Assembly: GCA_902609415.1 (NCBI GenBank)
Contig: CACLRR010000007.1
Location: 1 to 46,720, forward strand
Reading direction: 5' to 3'
From: an uncultured Chlamydiae bacterium
GTDB taxonomy: Bacteria; Chlamydiota; Chlamydiia; Chlamydiales; CACLRR01
DNA length: 46,720 nucleotides
The first letter of the stretch is position 1. The number at the start of each line of letters is the position of its first letter. Below, in pieces: positions 43,939-46,720 of this stretch. The translations under genes and the position numbers were made by a program. The notes beneath the pieces are model-generated. The model searched no databases. It was not told where the DNA came from and was given only the letters and a program-made list of their open reading frames with translations.

Positions 43939-45411
43939 TTAACTTTTTACAGCTTTTATTCTATTTAAATAATGGTGCATAAAGACGGCTATAAAATTGA
44001 TGGTGATACCTATAACTCCAGTATGTATCTGCCAGATTTTATGTACATTGAATCCTGCAAAAGAAACAACAAATAGTGCGCCTAGTAAAAGACCTGTAAC
44101 TATGGAAGATCCCTTAATCTTAGGCATATAAATACCTAGGAAAAATGCAGGTGCTAATTGAGATAAAAGATTCATGGTCATATCAAAAATACTAATTAGA
44201 GTAAAATACCTTAATAAAAATGCTAAGCCAACAAGTAAAGACAAAATAAAAAAGGAAATCATTTTAGAGATAACTAAGTTTCTTCTTTCGCTATTATCCT
44301 TAATTTTTTCTATGATAATATTCTTTGTAACTAAAGCTACAATAGCTATTAAAAAAGAGTCAGCGCTTGAAAGTATGGCAGCAAGAATAGAACAAAAGAC
44401 TAGAATACCTATCCAGTAATAAATGTGACTCATTGACATTATTTTTTTTAGCATCATTGGGAAAATATATTCACTGCCTATGTCCAGTAATCCAGGAAAA
44501 ACGTAGTGTCCCACTAAACCTAAAAATAGTGGGAGTAACTTCATAAGAGGTAAGGTCAACATGAAATATTTAATTGAGCTAAGTAATTTATTAATTGATT
44601 CTGCACCTATAATTCTCTGAAATGTTTGTGGATAAATAGAAAAGGCGAATAAACCCATAAAAAAGTAACTAAATACCCATATGATCGTTTTTGTTTTATT
44701 AAAGCTGATCAAATGGTAAAGTTCAGGTGCTTTTTTTATATAAGCTAGTAAATCTGGAAGATTAATAAATTCTTTGCTGAATATAAAGACTGCACCTATA
44801 AGACCTAAGGACATGAGACAACCTTGGAGGGTATCTGTCCATACCACAGCTCTAAATCCACCTATTGACTCATAAACCACCATAATAATTGCAAGAAATA
44901 GCGTTCCATAGAGATACCATTGATCAAGATTTTGTCCATCAGAGAATCCTTGAAAAACTCGACCTAACACTTGTAATTGTGATATAAGATACATAGAGGC
45001 TGCATAAACTAAAATAAAAGTTGCAATCTTTGTTAGTAGTGGATGGTTAAATCGATCAGCAATAAAATCAACACCTGTTATATATTTTTTCTTAGCATGT
45101 AATTTTCGAATGGCAGGGCCTAGTAAAACTAAACCCAGTACATACCCCATACCTATTGCGGCAACTACATAAAATAAAAAACCATTTCTATAACTAAATC
45201 CAGGGCCACCAATAAAAGTAAGACCACTAAATGTGGTAGCAAATAAGGTTAGAAAGAGAGTGATCTTACCAAAACTACTATCACCAGTAAGATAGTCTCT
45301 AGTTGTATGATTTTTTGCATATGATTTGCTAAGGAATCCAATAATAATAAATGAAGAAAAATAGAGTAAAAAAAATACAATTGTAGCTGTGTTTAGAACA
45401 ATACCTTCCAT
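43939..45411 (-). CDS. Sodium:solute symporter (SSS family)
   Basis: A 490-residue inner-membrane symporter with about 13 hydrophobic segments. F-L-S-K-S-Y-A-K-N-H near 25 and T-F-S-G-L-T-F-I-G-G-P-G near 60-71 fit TM1-TM2 of SSS carriers, R-A-V-V-W-T-D-T-L-Q-G is the family motif at about 189, and A-I-L-S-S-A-D-S-F-L (about 339) gives the Na+-site Ser. The pantothenate/proline branch is likely. The ATG at 45411 overlaps the TAA of the DUF3311 gene, so the two are coupled and co-made. Confidence 0.92.
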   Translation of the reverse strand: MEGIVLNTATIVFFLLYFSSFIIIGFLSKSYAKNHTTRDYLTGDSSFGKITLFLTLFATTFSGLTFIGGPGFSYRNGFLFYVVAAIGMGYVLGLVLLGPAIRKLHAKKKYITGVDFIADRFNHPLLTKIATFILVYAASMYLISQLQVLGRVFQGFSDGQNLDQWYLYGTLFLAIIMVVYESIGGFRAVVWTDTLQGCLMSLGLIGAVFIFSKEFINLPDLLAYIKKAPELYHLISFNKTKTIIWVFSYFFMGLFAFSIYPQTFQRIIGAESINKLLSSIKYFMLTLPLMKLLPLFLGLVGHYVFPGLLDIGSEYIFPMMLKKIMSMSHIYYWIGILVFCSILAAILSSADSFLIAIVALVTKNIIIEKIKDNSERRNLVISKMISFFILSLLVGLAFLLRYFTLISIFDMTMNLLSQLAPAFFLGIYMPKIKGSSIVTGLLLGALFVVSFAGFNVHKIWQIHTGVIGITINFIAVFMHHYLNRIKAVKS

Positions 45412-45632
45412 TATTTATCCTCTTTATTGTTTTTAATAAAATAAGAAATGTGAAAGGACATAAAAGCTAAAAAGAAAACATGAAAAAACACTATAAAATA
45501 GACCCAAATTGGTATGTTCCATAAATATAGCTCACCTTCCTTCGGAATATACCAAGGCGCCATCATAATTAGTATTAGTAGGGCGGGTATTACAACTCTC
45601 AATTTTAGGAAGTATTTATAATTTAATTTCAT
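45411..45632 (-). CDS. DUF3311-like small membrane partner of the symporter
   Basis: A 73-residue protein with two hydrophobic segments (about 13-24 and 42-66). It carries the DUF3311 pattern A-P-W-Y and P-I-W-V-Y-F-I-V-F-F-H. Proteins of this type sit directly upstream of many SSS symporters. The stop overlaps the symporter ATG by one base. Confidence 0.8.
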   Translation of the reverse strand: MKLNYKYFLKLRVVIPALLILIMMAPWYIPKEGELYLWNIPIWVYFIVFFHVFFLAFMSFHISYFIKNNKEDK

Positions 45633-45864
45633 TTTTTTTATTTTATTTATATTTTAACATATTAATATAAAAATATTATAATAATAGGATTGACTAGTGA
45701 TCTTTGAAGTGGATTCTATAAAGGTATTTTCTTTTTGAGTGTAGGGAGGGGCAGCTATATTCCACTAGAAATCGACCTAAATAGTAAAATTCAGCTAAAT
45801 ATTGATTAACAAAATTATGTTTTTTTATATTATTGAGTATTTACTAGATATTAAAAGGATGGAG

Positions 45865-46443
45865 ATGAAAAAAACTATAAAGCAAAACCGTTATTCTGGA
45901 GCAACAGAAGAACAGTTTAGAAAACGTTATGAAACACTTTTTTCAAAGTTACCCGGATCTTCGATTTCAGGTAAAAATTCACCTAAAAACGTTATGGGGC
46001 AAATGATGGTTAACCCAGAGATAACTGATCTTTTTTTTCCATATTGGGTGGGGTCAAAAACAGTTTTAAGCTTGTCAGTTAAAGAGCAAGAATTGATTAT
46101 TTTAAGAAGTGCGGCCATCTTTAAGTGTGATTATGTTTGGGGGCATCATGTACCTGTTATGTTGGAAGATGGTATGAAGCTCTCCGAGATAAATAAAATA
46201 GCACTACCCATCGAGAAAGGTGGTTGGTCAGACAAAGATAAAAGCCTCTTAGAAGCTGTTGATGCAATCTATAAAAATGCAGATATTAGTAAAGCAATAT
46301 GGCAGTCGTTAAAACACCATTTTGATGATAAGAATATCATGGATATTATAACTACTTGCTCACAATACTTATTATTCAATGCTACAAATAATATTTTCGG
46401 GATACCACTCGAGCATGATGGTTTACCTTGTTTACCGCATTAG
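45865..46443 (+). CDS. Carboxymuconolactone decarboxylase-like protein
   Basis: A 192-residue helical protein of the CMD/AhpD fold. S-V-K-E-Q-E-L-I-I-L-R-S-A (71-83) and Y-V-W-G-H-H-V-P-V (91-99) match the core helix of the family. Only one Cys (C89) lies near the core and no C-x2-C is visible, so it resembles the decarboxylase rather than the AhpD peroxidase branch. The ATG at 45865 was chosen because AAAGGA lies at good spacing; the frame is open further upstream to 45802. Substrate unknown. Confidence 0.82.
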   Translation: MKKTIKQNRYSGATEEQFRKRYETLFSKLPGSSISGKNSPKNVMGQMMVNPEITDLFFPYWVGSKTVLSLSVKEQELIILRSAAIFKCDYVWGHHVPVMLEDGMKLSEINKIALPIEKGGWSDKDKSLLEAVDAIYKNADISKAIWQSLKHHFDDKNIMDIITTCSQYLLFNATNNIFGIPLEHDGLPCLPH

Positions 46444-46524
46444 GAAATTAGATTAGCTGATGTAAAGCTTGCGGTTATTATATAGGTGACATATGAGAAT
46501 ATAATAATTATAGAAAAATAAATC

Positions 46525-46719
46525 CTAATTAACAGGAAACAGCTTAAGCAATGTTTCCCACTTCTTCTGTTCAACGTCTTCTAGATATTGTTCCTGTAGG
46601 CTGAGAATTTGTTTTTCTAATTGCTTTAAAAAACAAGGTTCGTTTTCAATCTTTATTAGTAGTTTTCTTAATTTCTCTATGTCACCTACAGGGAAATATC
46701 CTTCATACCCCATACCTAG
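46525..46719 (-). CDS. C-terminal end of a probable GT4 glycosyltransferase (partial)
   Basis: An open frame enters from the right edge and ends at TAG 46525-46527 (about 64 codons in view). It reads L-G-M-G-Y-E-G-Y-F-P-V-G-D followed by an amphipathic helix, matching the end of GT4-type enzymes (a G-x-x-G-x-x-V-x-x-G-D motif). The N-terminus and the catalytic E-x7-E are outside the window, so the assignment is tentative. Confidence 0.5.
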   Translation of the reverse strand, partial: LGMGYEGYFPVGDIEKLRKLLIKIENEPCFLKQLEKQILSLQEQYLEDVEQKKWETLLKLFPVN

Positions 46720-46720
46720 T

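Overview
The window is AT-rich (by eye roughly one third G+C) and reads like a member of the Chlamydiota, most likely an environmental or amoeba/arthropod-associated lineage rather than a human pathogen. The signs are leuS directly followed by waaA (Kdo transferase), a SET-domain protein of the chlamydial NUE type, a SodiT-like dicarboxylate carrier, a nucleotide-transporter (NTT/Tlc) relative, a chlamydial-type DsbB, and many unrecognised proteins with membrane hairpins and coiled coils that look like host-interaction candidates. No phage, IS element or CRISPR array was seen. The taxonomic call is inference from gene content.

Layout. 1-5.3 kb: an RDD membrane protein cut by the left edge, mnmA, a membrane protein of unknown role, hemN, a 57-residue Cys-rich gene overlapping the end of hemN, and an alpha/beta hydrolase. 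5.3-8.1 kb: a decayed gene, a DHA2-type MFS exporter, and a divergent aroE-like gene. 8.1-11.5 kb: a 741-residue effector-like protein and a PAS-only protein. 11.7-15.2 kb: dicarboxylate carrier, SET methyltransferase, and a multi-winged-helix protein. 15.2-16.3 kb: a decayed gene. 16.3-20.9 kb: leuS (frameshifted in a G10 run), waaA, and three tRNAs with CAU anticodons surrounding an orphan ORF. 20.9-27.9 kb: a DevBCA-like exporter (permease, ATPase, membrane-fusion protein) interrupted by an NTT relative, a serine dehydratase gene with an amber codon, and a decayed copy of the NTT 3' end; malic enzyme follows. 27.9-30.5 kb: small unknown genes, two of them apparently tandem paralogues. 30.6-38.6 kb: phage-holin-IV-like membrane protein, a GH5 glycosylceramidase/sterylglucosidase-like enzyme, a cysteine-free redoxin, a candidate permuted NlpC/P60-like hydrolase, EVE protein, a truncated flavoprotein disulfide reductase, and a TSUP permease. 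38.7-46.7 kb: a second DHA2 exporter, dsbB with a coupled 51-residue membrane ORF, a second hairpin protein, a leuA remnant, a GT9 glycosyltransferase, a Na+/solute symporter with its DUF3311 partner, a carboxymuconolactone-decarboxylase-like protein, and a glycosyltransferase fragment at the right edge.

How it fits together. The genes suit an obligate intracellular bacterium: import of C4/C5 dicarboxylates (SodiT-like) could feed malic enzyme, nucleotides or related solutes may be imported, LPS is built (waaA, GT9), and host chromatin and glycolipids may be targets (SET protein, GH5 enzyme). At least six broken genes (a minus-strand remnant near 5.4 kb, one near 15.8 kb, serine dehydratase, NTT 3' copy, flavoprotein reductase, leuA) show ongoing reductive evolution. 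Several promoters place the -10 box only 6-10 bases before the ATG, which suggests leaderless mRNAs.
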